From Clostridium folliculivorans (lineage in GTDB: Bacteria; Bacillota; Clostridia; Clostridiales; Clostridiaceae): a DNA stretch of 64,000 nucleotides. The position numbers and the translations under genes are program-made. Within the stretch, counting starts at the first letter, position 1, and each line of letters starts with the position of its first letter. Shown here one piece after another: positions 8,290-15,773 of this stretch. The notes under the pieces were generated by a model that was given only the letters and a program-made list of their open reading frames with translations, was not told the DNA's origin and ran no database searches. The stretch lies in contig NZ_BQXY01000003.1 in the NCBI RefSeq assembly GCF_024341905.1, forward strand, positions 1 to 64,000, written 5' to 3'.

Positions 8290-8757
8290 ATGGATGTAAT
8301 AGATGAAAATTTACTTAACCTAATGCAAAATGAAGTTCCAATAGATAAAAGACCTTTTAAAATACTAGGCGAACAGTTGTCACTTACAGAAGATGAAGTT
8401 CTAAAAAGAGTAAACAGATTAAAAAGTGAAGGTATTATAAGACGAATAGGCGGTATCTTTAATTCAAAAAAAATCGGTTATATAAGTACTCTTTGTGCTG
8501 CTAAGGTTCCAGAAAATGAAATTGAGGAAGTTGCATCATTAATAAATCAGTATGATGAAGTAACTCATAATTACATAAGAGAAGCTGATTATAATATGTG
8601 GTTTACAGTAATAACCGATTCTCATGAAAGCTTAAATAATATCCTACAGGAGATACAAATAAAAACTGCCTTAAAAGATATAATAAGTTTGCCATCAATT
8701 AAGTTATTTAAAATCAAAGTAGCTTTGAACCTTCAAGGAGATGATAAGATTGATTGA
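8290..8757 (+). CDS. ahbA: Siroheme decarboxylase subunit AhbA, Lrp/AsnC-like
   Basis: The protein has 155 residues with an N-terminal winged-helix-like part (about 5-60) and an Lrp-type ligand-binding part. The STLCAAKVP and VTHNYIREADYNMWFT motifs are characteristic of AhbA. The homologous AhbA/AhbB complex decarboxylates siroheme to 12,18-didecarboxysiroheme, the first step of this heme route. The His-Asn-Tyr and Arg in that motif belong to the known catalytic region. The frame overlaps ahbB by 17 bases, which implies translational coupling. A start with AAAGGAG fits. A DNA-binding role is less likely given the gene context. Confidence 0.88.
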   Translation: MDVIDENLLNLMQNEVPIDKRPFKILGEQLSLTEDEVLKRVNRLKSEGIIRRIGGIFNSKKIGYISTLCAAKVPENEIEEVASLINQYDEVTHNYIREADYNMWFTVITDSHESLNNILQEIQIKTALKDIISLPSIKLFKIKVALNLQGDDKID

Positions 8758-9217
8758 TAGTTTTGATAAAAAAATAATAAGAAAATTGCAAGAGAATATT
8801 TCAATAACTGCTACCCCATATAAAGAAATGGCTGATGAACTTAATATCAGTGAAGATGAACTTATACATAGAATAAAAACTTATAATGAAACTGGTGTAT
8901 TAAAAAGAGTCGGAGCTATACTCTATCATAGAAAAGTAGGATTTAATGCTAATGCTATGGTAGTTTGGAGAATTGATAATGAGACCTTAGATGAAGCAGG
9001 AAAATATATGGCTTCTTTTTCTGAAATAAGCCATTGTTATGAAAGAAAACCTTGTGATTCTTGGAATTATAATCTTTATTCAATGATTCACGGAAAAGAT
9101 AAAGAATGTTGCAACAAAATCATTGAGAAAATTTCTAATGATATAGGTGTTAAAAATTATAAAATTTTATATAGTACTAAAGAACTTAAAAAGACCAGCA
9201 TGAGGTATTTCTTATAA
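8741..9217 (+). CDS. ahbB: Siroheme decarboxylase subunit AhbB, Lrp/AsnC-like
   Basis: The protein has 158 residues and is the paralogous partner of the preceding AhbA. It carries the AhbB signature KRVGAILYHRKVGFNANAMV and the ISHCYERKP...WNYNLYSMIHGKD block. Start codon and ribosome site (AAGGAG) lie inside the end of ahbA, so the two are made together, as expected for a heterodimer. It is the last gene of the plus-strand heme set and is followed by a strong hairpin. Confidence 0.88.
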   Translation: MIRLIDSFDKKIIRKLQENISITATPYKEMADELNISEDELIHRIKTYNETGVLKRVGAILYHRKVGFNANAMVVWRIDNETLDEAGKYMASFSEISHCYERKPCDSWNYNLYSMIHGKDKECCNKIIEKISNDIGVKNYKILYSTKELKKTSMRYFL

Positions 9218-9259
9218 AAAACCAATTATCATAACTTATTATTGAATAATTGGTTTTTT
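9216..9259. terminator. Bidirectional terminator between ahbB and bacteriohemerythrin
   Basis: AAAAAACCAATTAT is mirrored by ATAATTGGTTTTTT, giving U-tracts in both directions between two convergent genes. Confidence 0.85.
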
Positions 9260-9290
9260 ATTTTAACTATCACATTTATAAACATATGTA

Positions 9291-9686
9291 CTATTTTGCG
9301 TTTACGTATTCTCTGTCTTTTTCCATTATGTGTTCTTTAATCCATATAACTATAAAATCTAATAGATCTTGAACATACTTATCTTGATTTGAATCAACAT
9401 CATTTAAGTTAACATTACTCACCTTTTGAATAAAGGAATCATGTTCAATCTTATGAGTAAATAACTTTTTATATCCTATGCTTGCAAGATATTCCTCTTC
9501 AGCAGAAAAGTGAAATTGAGCATAATCTCTTAGCTCTACTATTATCTCCATTATTCTGTCATACTTGTCCACATAGAAATCATTCTTTAAAAGCTCATAG
9601 CCTTTATTAGCTATTTCAAATAGTTTCTTATGTTCATTGTCTATCTTTTCCATACCAAGTTCAAATTCAGGTTTCCAATTAAACAT
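9291..9686 (-). CDS. Bacteriohemerythrin
   Basis: This 131-residue four-helix protein has all the diiron ligands of the hemerythrin family: H19, H59, E63, H78, H82, H119 and D124 (the HxxxE, HxxxH and HxxxxD pattern). Single-domain bacteriohemerythrins bind oxygen reversibly and are thought to buffer or deliver O2 or act in oxygen protection. It is convergent with the anaerobic heme genes, which suggests but does not prove an O2-related theme. The protein is cytoplasmic and has its own ribosome site (GAGGAGCGG). Confidence 0.93.
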   Translation of the reverse strand: MFNWKPEFELGMEKIDNEHKKLFEIANKGYELLKNDFYVDKYDRIMEIIVELRDYAQFHFSAEEEYLASIGYKKLFTHKIEHDSFIQKVSNVNLNDVDSNQDKYVQDLLDFIVIWIKEHIMEKDREYVNAK

Positions 9687-9827
9687 TATAACCGCTCCTC
9701 TTTAAACAATTATTATTCACAAATATAAATAATTATATCATGTATATCTAAAAAATACTGTAAATAAAAAATACATTTACAATAAATATTTTATCAAATT
9801 AAATTAAAACCAACTATTATAATTTTG

Positions 9828-10721
9828 TTAAGATTTCCAGTATTTAATTAATCCATCCTCTATCTGAAAAATTAAACTTCCTGTTTCGCTTAAATATTCA
9901 ATATACGGTCTTAAAAGCCTTTCAATTAAACCATATCTAGCCATAGTATCTATTCTTAAATTGAAATTTTTAGTAACAGCTGACCTAATACGATCCATTG
10001 TCATACCATCTTCTATCACTTCATATACCTTTAAGGATATAGCTTTGTAGAATTCTAGGTTAGCTCCTATAAGCTCTGTGATATTCTCGTAGATTCCCTT
10101 ATGTGCGACAATGTATTTGCTACATTTTAAAGCATAAAGCTTATTCTTACTTTTTAAATCTTCACTTACTATATAAGCATATGGAAGCTTTGCTCCTCTC
10201 ATAGTTTCATAACTTACTAAAGCATCTCCTAAATAACAAACCTCATCTGGAGTGGTAATGCAAATATGAGCAGCACTATGCCCTGGAGTATGAAAAACAT
10301 CAAACTTAATTCCGCAAACTTCCATATAACTTTGCTTATGAGAAATCATAATATCTGTTTCACAAACCATATCCCCAAACTGTTCTCTAATCTCAGTTAA
10401 GGTTAACATGCTGTAATATCCTTTTAAATTAACAATAGAGCTGCAAAGCATAGCTTCATAAGTCGGCATTGCAATAATGCAGTTATATTTATTCTTAAAA
10501 TATGTATTATTTCCTATATGATCAACATGGGCATGAGTGCATATTATAGCCGATATCTTAAAATTATTATCTACAAGAAGTTTTTCAATTCCCTGTCTTT
10601 CTCCTTTGGCTAAACCAGAGTCCAACATAATTATTTCTTCATCATTTATCTTATAAAATGGAATATAAGTTCTTCCAGTATCTATACAAAAAGTATTCCC
10701 CTTAACTTCTTTTATCTTCAT
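9828..10721 (-). CDS. MBL-fold metallo-hydrolase
   Basis: The protein has 297 residues. The metallo-beta-lactamase signature THAHVDHIG at 62-70 supplies His63, His65, Asp67 and His68. A later HTPGHSAAHIC block supplies the third metal His, and CYLGDALVS supplies the bridging Asp. The C-terminal part, about 220-297, is an added helical/winged-helix-like region found in a glyoxalase II-like group. The substrate is unknown; hydrolysis of a thioester or phosphodiester is typical for the fold. It is a single gene with no clear partner. Confidence 0.85.
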   Translation of the reverse strand: MKIKEVKGNTFCIDTGRTYIPFYKINDEEIIMLDSGLAKGERQGIEKLLVDNNFKISAIICTHAHVDHIGNNTYFKNKYNCIIAMPTYEAMLCSSIVNLKGYYSMLTLTEIREQFGDMVCETDIMISHKQSYMEVCGIKFDVFHTPGHSAAHICITTPDEVCYLGDALVSYETMRGAKLPYAYIVSEDLKSKNKLYALKCSKYIVAHKGIYENITELIGANLEFYKAISLKVYEVIEDGMTMDRIRSAVTKNFNLRIDTMARYGLIERLLRPYIEYLSETGSLIFQIEDGLIKYWKS

Positions 10722-11025
10722 ATAGTATCCTAGTAAAAGAGTGTGCTATATCTATTAGAGCCACTAAATACTTTTCCTTTCCTAATATGCTAATATACTA
10801 CATCAGTTTAAAAGTATTTTCAATATCACCAAAAGATTGTCAGAGGAATGTGCTAAATCCTTTATTTATGTCTTGGACTACTCATCAATGGAATTTGGTT
10901 AATCTCAAGTCATTTTAATTTACTGCCTGATTTTTATTGGAGGATTATATGTATGTGCTGGATTATCCTTGATACTGGTGGGATTATATGCATAGAATCA
11001 TGATATTTCTAAGTTAAAAAATTAT
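10722..11025. other. Intergenic gap left of the family B element
   Basis: No intact gene was seen. A short plus-strand frame ending at 10995 would encode a hydrophobic tail of about 29 residues, but it has no start and is closed by a stop upstream. It may be the end of a lost membrane-protein gene. Confidence 0.3.
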
Positions 11026-11442
11026 GGCTATGTTTAAGAATATTGTTGAAATTGATTGGTTATACAGGAGACGCTATATGAGCAAGCAACTAGAATTAAA
11101 TGATTTTTTCAGATGGAATGGCTCTAAAAAATCGCTAATCGTTCTTTATTAGTGATTTTTTTACGCATCTGCCTTTTCTGAACGTATGTGAAGAAATTCT
11201 GGCAGGCGATATATTTTTACTTTTTACTTTTTAATCAAATAACCTTTTTATTTTCTTAAATTTAAGATATGAAAGATTTATAAAAAGTATGGATTATTAA
11301 AAAGTAAAACTGTACTGTTCGAACGTAGTAAGTTTACAGTTTTAGCCATGGAATATGAAAAAATCATATTAATTCTTTGCGTAAGCTCATTAAAGCGTCA
11401 GATGATTAACCAATCAATTTCTACACGGTGCTTTAACTCTCC
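11026..11442 (+). mobile_element. Family B MITE, long composite copy
   Basis: This 417-bp element starts GGCTATGTTTAAGAATATTG and ends in the inverted form of the same terminus. It is flanked by AAAATTAT on the left and AAAATTAC on the right, a near-perfect 8-bp target duplication. Compared with the 240-bp copy at 38688 it holds extra internal sequence: a family C segment (11123-11210) and an AT-rich block whose ends mirror each other (TTTACTTTTTAAT / ATTAAAAAGTAAA). A short start AGGAG-ATG-AGCAAGCAACTAG is retained. There is no transposase. Confidence 0.8.
11123..11210 (+). repeat. Family C element inside the family B copy
   Basis: A hairpin AATCGCTAAT / ATTAGTGATT with a T-run is followed by CGCATCTGCCTTTTC and GGCAGGCGA. 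It matches copies near 24.1, 30.3, 45.3, 56.0 and 62.8 kb, all in the same orientation. Confidence 0.7.
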
Positions 11443-11485
11443 AAAATTACAAAAGAACTTTATCTAAAAAAGCTTTTGGAAAATA

Positions 11486-11525
11486 AAAATAACCAATTGC
11501 ATCAATAAATAACGCAATTGGTTAT
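11486..11525 (-). terminator. spoIVA terminator
   Basis: A 12-bp stem ATAACCAATTGC / GCAATTGGTTAT is followed on the minus strand by TTTTATTTTCC, directly downstream of spoIVA. Confidence 0.85.
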
Positions 11526-11542
11526 ACTTTTCAACTAATTTA

Positions 11543-13021
11543 CTATAGAATTATGCAGATAAGTCCACCATTACCTTCATTTATTATCTTCTGAAGGGTC
11601 TTTTGGATCTTAACTTGTACGTCTTCTGGCATCTTGTAGAGCTTGTTTTGTAGTCCTTCTTTTACAAGAACTTCAAGAGACTTACCAAACATATTACTCT
11701 GCCATAGTTTTGTTGGATCACTTTCGAACTGTTCTAGAAGAGATTTAAATAGCTCTTCTGTTTCTTTTTCTGTACCCATTATTGGTGATATCTCTGTTTC
11801 GATATCTGCCTTTATGAAATGCAAGCTTGGAGCGCTGGCTTTTAGCTTAACCACATACTTTCCACCTTGCTTTACAAACTCTGGATCTTCAAACTTCATT
11901 TCTGTTAACTGAGGTGCTACAAGTCCATAACCGGTTTCTTTTACTTCCTTCAAAGCATCTGAAACCTTATCATATTCAACTTTAGCTTCATTAAGGTCTT
12001 TCATCAAAGTCATAAGTTCACTTTCTGATGATATATCGTTGCCACATAATTCACTAAGTATTTTGTAGAAAATGCCTTGCTTTGGATTTAGCTTTATTCT
12101 TGCTGTACCATCGCCTAGGTTCATCTCATCAATATCAGTTAATCCCATGAAATCTTCTTCTCTATATCCATCTAAGCAAGTCTTTATGTCTCTAACTTTA
12201 AATATGTTTTTACACATATCCTTAACTATGTTTAAGAAATTCTCTTTTAACCAGTGAGATGGATCTAATTTTTCTATCCATTCTGGCATATCTATGTTTA
12301 CTTCCTTCACTGGGAATTCCTTAAGTACTTTTTTGAATAAATGGGTTATGTCTTCTTCCTTCATGGATAATACATCCATAACCTGCACTGGAACACTGTA
12401 CTTTGCTTCAAGTTGAAGCTTAAGCTCCTTTGTTTCAGGTGCATTTACTTTAGTTGTATTAAGTACAATAATGAAAGGCTTATCTATTGTTTTTAATTCT
12501 TGAATTACTCTTTCCTCAGCATCAACATAATCTTCTCTAGGTATTCCTGTTATACTGCCGTCTGTTGTTATAACTAAACCGATAGTTGAATGATCTGTAA
12601 TTACCTTTCTTGTACCAATTTCAGCAGCATCTTCAAAAGGAATTTCATAATCAAACCATGGAGTGGTAACCATCTTTGCTTGCTCACCCTCCATATAGCC
12701 TAAGGCTCCTTTTACAATATAACCAACACAATCAACCATTCTTACCTTGAATTTTAAGCCTTCATCTAAAGAGATTTCTATAGCTTCATTAGGTATGAAT
12801 TTAGGTTCAGTAGTATGAATACTTTTGCCTGATCCTGATTGTGGCAGCTCATCCTTAGCCCTTTCTTTTTTATATGAATTTTCTATCTTTGGTATTACCA
12901 TAAGATCCATGAATCTTTTAATAAATGTAGACTTACCAGTTCTTACAGGCCCAACAACACCAACGTAAATGTCACCTTGGGTTCTTTCAGCTATATCCTT
13001 ATATATATTAAAGCTGTCCAA
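11543..13021 (-). CDS. spoIVA: Stage IV sporulation protein A (coat morphogenetic ATPase)
   Basis: I place the start at the TTG at 13021 because AGGAGGG lies 6 bases upstream. This gives 492 residues, the usual SpoIVA length, and puts the Walker A motif GPVRTGKST with Lys at residue 30. A Walker B-like VDCVGY follows near 97. The middle and C-terminal SpoIVA domains are present, and the conserved GGLICIIL tail is intact. SpoIVA polymerises with ATP hydrolysis on the forespore outer membrane, anchored by SpoVM, and is the base of the spore coat. Expression is expected from SigE. A longer upstream ATG frame has no ribosome site. Confidence 0.97.
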   Translation of the reverse strand: MDSFNIYKDIAERTQGDIYVGVVGPVRTGKSTFIKRFMDLMVIPKIENSYKKERAKDELPQSGSGKSIHTTEPKFIPNEAIEISLDEGLKFKVRMVDCVGYIVKGALGYMEGEQAKMVTTPWFDYEIPFEDAAEIGTRKVITDHSTIGLVITTDGSITGIPREDYVDAEERVIQELKTIDKPFIIVLNTTKVNAPETKELKLQLEAKYSVPVQVMDVLSMKEEDITHLFKKVLKEFPVKEVNIDMPEWIEKLDPSHWLKENFLNIVKDMCKNIFKVRDIKTCLDGYREEDFMGLTDIDEMNLGDGTARIKLNPKQGIFYKILSELCGNDISSESELMTLMKDLNEAKVEYDKVSDALKEVKETGYGLVAPQLTEMKFEDPEFVKQGGKYVVKLKASAPSLHFIKADIETEISPIMGTEKETEELFKSLLEQFESDPTKLWQSNMFGKSLEVLVKEGLQNKLYKMPEDVQVKIQKTLQKIINEGNGGLICIIL

Positions 13022-13217
13022 GATATACCCTCCTATATATATTATTAACACTACATATATATTGAAATAATTCGGAAAATATTCATAATTTTTTCTGATT
13101 TTAGAATATATATTAGTATTTTTGAAAATGAGAAAACCTCACACATCTCATATTTCAAATATATTCAAAGGATTATATAAATACTTCTTTTTCTAATGAA
13201 ATAATTAAAAATATTTT

Positions 13218-13412
13218 TTATACCTTATTCATATTTTTAGGTCTTCCCCTATGTTTTCTATCTGAATCATACTGCTGCCACTATACTACTTTTTCATTAT
13301 ATTGAGTCCTCGGTTCCTTTACTTCTGCAAAATATCCAACATAAATACCTCCTAGAGGAATAACATGTTCTGGTATGTTTAAAATATTTCGAACATGAAT
13401 GAAGCTAGAATC
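13218..13412 (-). pseudogene. Decayed 3' end of a nitroreductase gene
   Basis: A minus-strand frame reads VRNILNIPEHVIPLGG, then IYVGYFAEVKEPRTQYNEKVV, an in-frame TAG, then WQQYDSDRKHRG to a final stop. The PEHV.PLG...VGYFAE...KEPRTQYNE pattern is the C-terminal block of the nitroreductase family (FMN-dependent). An upstream stop, the internal TAG and the missing N-terminal two thirds show it is a remnant. Confidence 0.65.
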
Positions 13413-13526
13413 CTATAATTAAACTATGTTATAATTTACCGAGATCATAATAAATACTGGTATTAATAAAAAAATAACTTATACTATATTAAGTTATTTT
13501 TTCCTATATGAATTGAGGGATGAAGA

Positions 13527-13976
13527 ATGAAAATTATAAAAAAGAACCCTACAGATTGTGATGCTATTATCCTGATGGAAGAGTTATCAAAAACTTTAGA
13601 GTCAATTACAGGTGACAGTGGAAAAAATTCTTTTGATCCAAGTGATGTCTGTATTCCACGTTCTTTGTTTGTAATTGCATACGACGAAGCTTACGAACCA
13701 TTGGGCTGCGGTGCTATCCGCCCTATTGATGAAGATATAGCTGAAGTTAAAAGAATGTTTGCTAAAGCTAAAACGAAAGGGGTTGGAACGAAGATTCTCC
13801 TACATTTAGAATCGGAAGCATTAAAGCTAGGTTATTCAACTATATGGCTTGAGACTAGAGTGATAAACAGAGCTGCAGTATCTTTCTATAAAAAGAGAGG
13901 CTATATTCAGATTCCAAACTACGGTAAATATATAAATAACCCTAAAGCAATATGTTTTGAGAAGAAATTACTTTAA
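13527..13976 (+). CDS. GNAT-family N-acetyltransferase
   Basis: This 149-residue single-domain acetyltransferase has the acetyl-CoA-binding motif A as VKRMFAKAKTKGVGTKIL (about 77-94), followed by the LYSTIWLETR-like strand and a late AAVSFYKKRGY helix-strand typical of the family. The acceptor substrate is unknown. The ribosome site GAGGGA precedes the ATG. It stands alone on the plus strand. Confidence 0.88.
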   Translation: MKIIKKNPTDCDAIILMEELSKTLESITGDSGKNSFDPSDVCIPRSLFVIAYDEAYEPLGCGAIRPIDEDIAEVKRMFAKAKTKGVGTKILLHLESEALKLGYSTIWLETRVINRAAVSFYKKRGYIQIPNYGKYINNPKAICFEKKLL

Positions 13977-13981
13977 AGAAA

Positions 13982-14010
13982 GGCTGTGTTTAATAATATT
14001 GTTGAAATTA
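13982..14010 (+). repeat. Left-end fragment of the family B MITE
   Basis: GGCTGTGTTTAATAATATTG followed by TTGAAATTA begins 5 bases after the stop of the GNAT gene and matches the family B terminus. The rest is missing. Confidence 0.6.
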
Positions 14011-14122
14011 TCCTTGTCTTTTCTTTTAACTTATATTTTATTAAATCTCTTAATAAGTCTACATTCTGCACATTAATAATATAATAAGGCCTAAATTATA
14101 GGATCTAAGAATTACATCTCTC

Positions 14123-14470
14123 CTACTTATATAAACAATAATACTCTGTAGTGAAAAATTGTTCTTGGAAATTCACTGCATTCTTTATATCTTCTTCTTT
14201 TAAAATAATATCCTCAGGAACTACAATCCACTTATCTTCCACATCATTTAACCTATGTACTACTGCTATTACCTTTCCAGTAAAACTTTTTACTGGAATA
14301 TCAATTCCTAAAATATAAGCATCCTGTTCTGCCCCATCTCCAGCAATTATTCCTTCTACATACCCATAGTTTACGGTATAGAAAATAGTTTTGTGTCTAG
14401 GATGATATGTGCCTAGTGGTCTATCAACTGTAACTGTAACCATCTTTCCTAAAATATCATAGCTATTCAT
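14123..14470 (-). CDS. Short inorganic pyrophosphatase-like protein
   Basis: The protein has 115 residues. VNYGYVEGIIAGDGAEQDAY and GKVIAVVHRLNDVEDKWIVVP match the core of a small clostridial relative of family I inorganic pyrophosphatases. The acidic residues of the Asp-rich active site are partly kept, in GDGAEQDAY and DVEDKW, but the protein is shorter than classical PPase of about 170 residues. Activity is therefore uncertain. The gene lies 27 bases after the upstream kinase-like gene and is probably cotranscribed with it. Confidence 0.7.
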   Translation of the reverse strand: MNSYDILGKMVTVTVDRPLGTYHPRHKTIFYTVNYGYVEGIIAGDGAEQDAYILGIDIPVKSFTGKVIAVVHRLNDVEDKWIVVPEDIILKEEDIKNAVNFQEQFFTTEYYCLYK

Positions 14471-14497
14471 AAAAACTTTATCTCCTTTAATGAAATT

Positions 14498-15232
14498 TTA
14501 TTCGTTTGGACATTCTCCCTTTCTTGCAAGGATGATTACAGATAAATAATCCTGTATCATTTCTCTTGTAACTTCCATCTCACTTAAATATAAATCCGCT
14601 AAAGCTTTTTTAAACTCTAGTAGTTGTTCTCTATTTCCAGCATTAGTTGGAACAGGTGTATATTCCACTAAAAATACTGTTCTTGCTACATCATACAAAA
14701 AATCTCCGTGGCATATATTCATAAAGTCAATAACAATAGCATGCTCGTTCGATATTAGTATATTATCTGGATGGAAATCTCCATGACAAAATGTATTACC
14801 TTCTGGAAGCATGTCTAATATACTCAAAGCCTTTTGCTGCTCTGTTGTTTTTAATGAAGATATATTTACTATATTTTCTCTTAAGAAATCCTTGTAATTA
14901 GGCACATCACTAACTTTATTCTGCCCCATTTTCTTGTGCAGTTTTGCCATAATTACTGCACACTGCTGCACATTTCCTGTCTTTATAACCCACTGGAGAA
15001 GTGATTCTCCCTCTACTTTATCGTATATAATACCAGTCTGTTCTCCTAAATCTAGGATTTCGTAAGCCTTTGGTTTTTCAAAACTCATGTCTTCAACGGA
15101 CTTTGCATTATGAAATTCTCTTTCTATAGCATCTTTAGAATATCCTTTATGAAAAAGTTTAAGAACCCTATCATCTTCCCACTGATATACTGTAGCAGTA
15201 TTTCCTATACCAATTATCTTCTTAATCTCCAC
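14498..15232 (-). CDS. Aminoglycoside-phosphotransferase/choline-kinase-fold protein
   Basis: I chose the GTG at 15232, since AGGAGG lies 6 bases upstream, giving 244 residues. The glycine loop GIGNTATVYQW (about 8-18) and Lys in VLKLF form the ATP site. The Brenner motif HGDFHPDN (about 150-157) and IDFMN (about 168) give the catalytic Asp and metal-binding Asp. The fold is that of APH and related small-molecule kinases. The true substrate is unknown, and a resistance role should not be assumed. It is paired with the pyrophosphatase-like gene downstream. Confidence 0.8.
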   Translation of the reverse strand: MEIKKIIGIGNTATVYQWEDDRVLKLFHKGYSKDAIEREFHNAKSVEDMSFEKPKAYEILDLGEQTGIIYDKVEGESLLQWVIKTGNVQQCAVIMAKLHKKMGQNKVSDVPNYKDFLRENIVNISSLKTTEQQKALSILDMLPEGNTFCHGDFHPDNILISNEHAIVIDFMNICHGDFLYDVARTVFLVEYTPVPTNAGNREQLLEFKKALADLYLSEMEVTREMIQDYLSVIILARKGECPNE

Positions 15233-15300
15233 TTCCAACCTCCTAATCATAAAATTACTAACTTCTTAAATTATAATTTCATTTTAATCGATATATATTT

Positions 15301-15564
15301 CTATCTTTTGTTACTGTTTTTTACTTTATCATATCCATTAACAACTAATACCGACGCTATTAAAGCTAAGAAATATGAAATGCTACTTATACCGCTTTCA
15401 CTGCTTCCTTCAGTTGTAAGGAAATTTCCTGCTAGTATATATAGAACCAAAGACAATCCCAAAACTTTAAGTACATACTGATTTTCTTTTTTCTTTAAAA
15501 AGCTGCTTACAGAAAAATACTCTTCTTCGTCAGTTATATTCTTATTTTTATTATCCTCTTCCAC
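15301..15564 (-). CDS. Small membrane protein of unknown function
   Basis: About 87 residues from a GTG start with GGAGGGG upstream. The N-terminus is very acidic and polar (EEDNKNKN...DEEEYFS). Two membrane segments follow, at about 40-57 (VLGLSLVLYILAG) and 63-80 (SISYFLALIASVLVVNG). No family was recognised. It may be cotranscribed with the kinase-like gene downstream. Confidence 0.6.
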   Translation of the reverse strand: MEEDNKNKNITDEEEYFSVSSFLKKKENQYVLKVLGLSLVLYILAGNFLTTEGSSESGISSISYFLALIASVLVVNGYDKVKNSNKR

Positions 15565-15670
15565 AATAATCCCCTCCACAATTTCACCATTTCACAAACT
15601 GTATTACACTTCAATTAATGGTAATTATATCATAAAAAGATATCCGTCAATAATATAAATCTTAAATATT

Positions 15671-15715
15671 AAAACTCCAATAGTTTCAAATTAATACATT
15701 AAAACTATTGGAGTT
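15671..15715 (-). terminator. Terminator of the accessory secA gene
   Basis: AACTCCAATAGTTT is mirrored by AAACTATTGGAGTT, followed by a T-rich tract on the minus strand, about 60 bases after the stop. Confidence 0.8.
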
Positions 15716-15773
15716 CTCTCATAGGCTTTTTTGAACAACAAGTTATTCAATATATCAGAGTAGATGTCTTACA

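Noticed and set aside
10907..10995. Possible C-terminal tail of a membrane transporter (about 29 hydrophobic residues, plus strand)
   Set aside because: It has no start codon, a stop lies just upstream and no family motif can be named. It may be a remnant, but the support is too weak for a feature.
13019..13051. Upstream ATG extension of spoIVA
   Set aside because: The AGGAGGG ribosome site lies inside the extension and fits the TTG at 13021, which also gives the standard 492-residue length.
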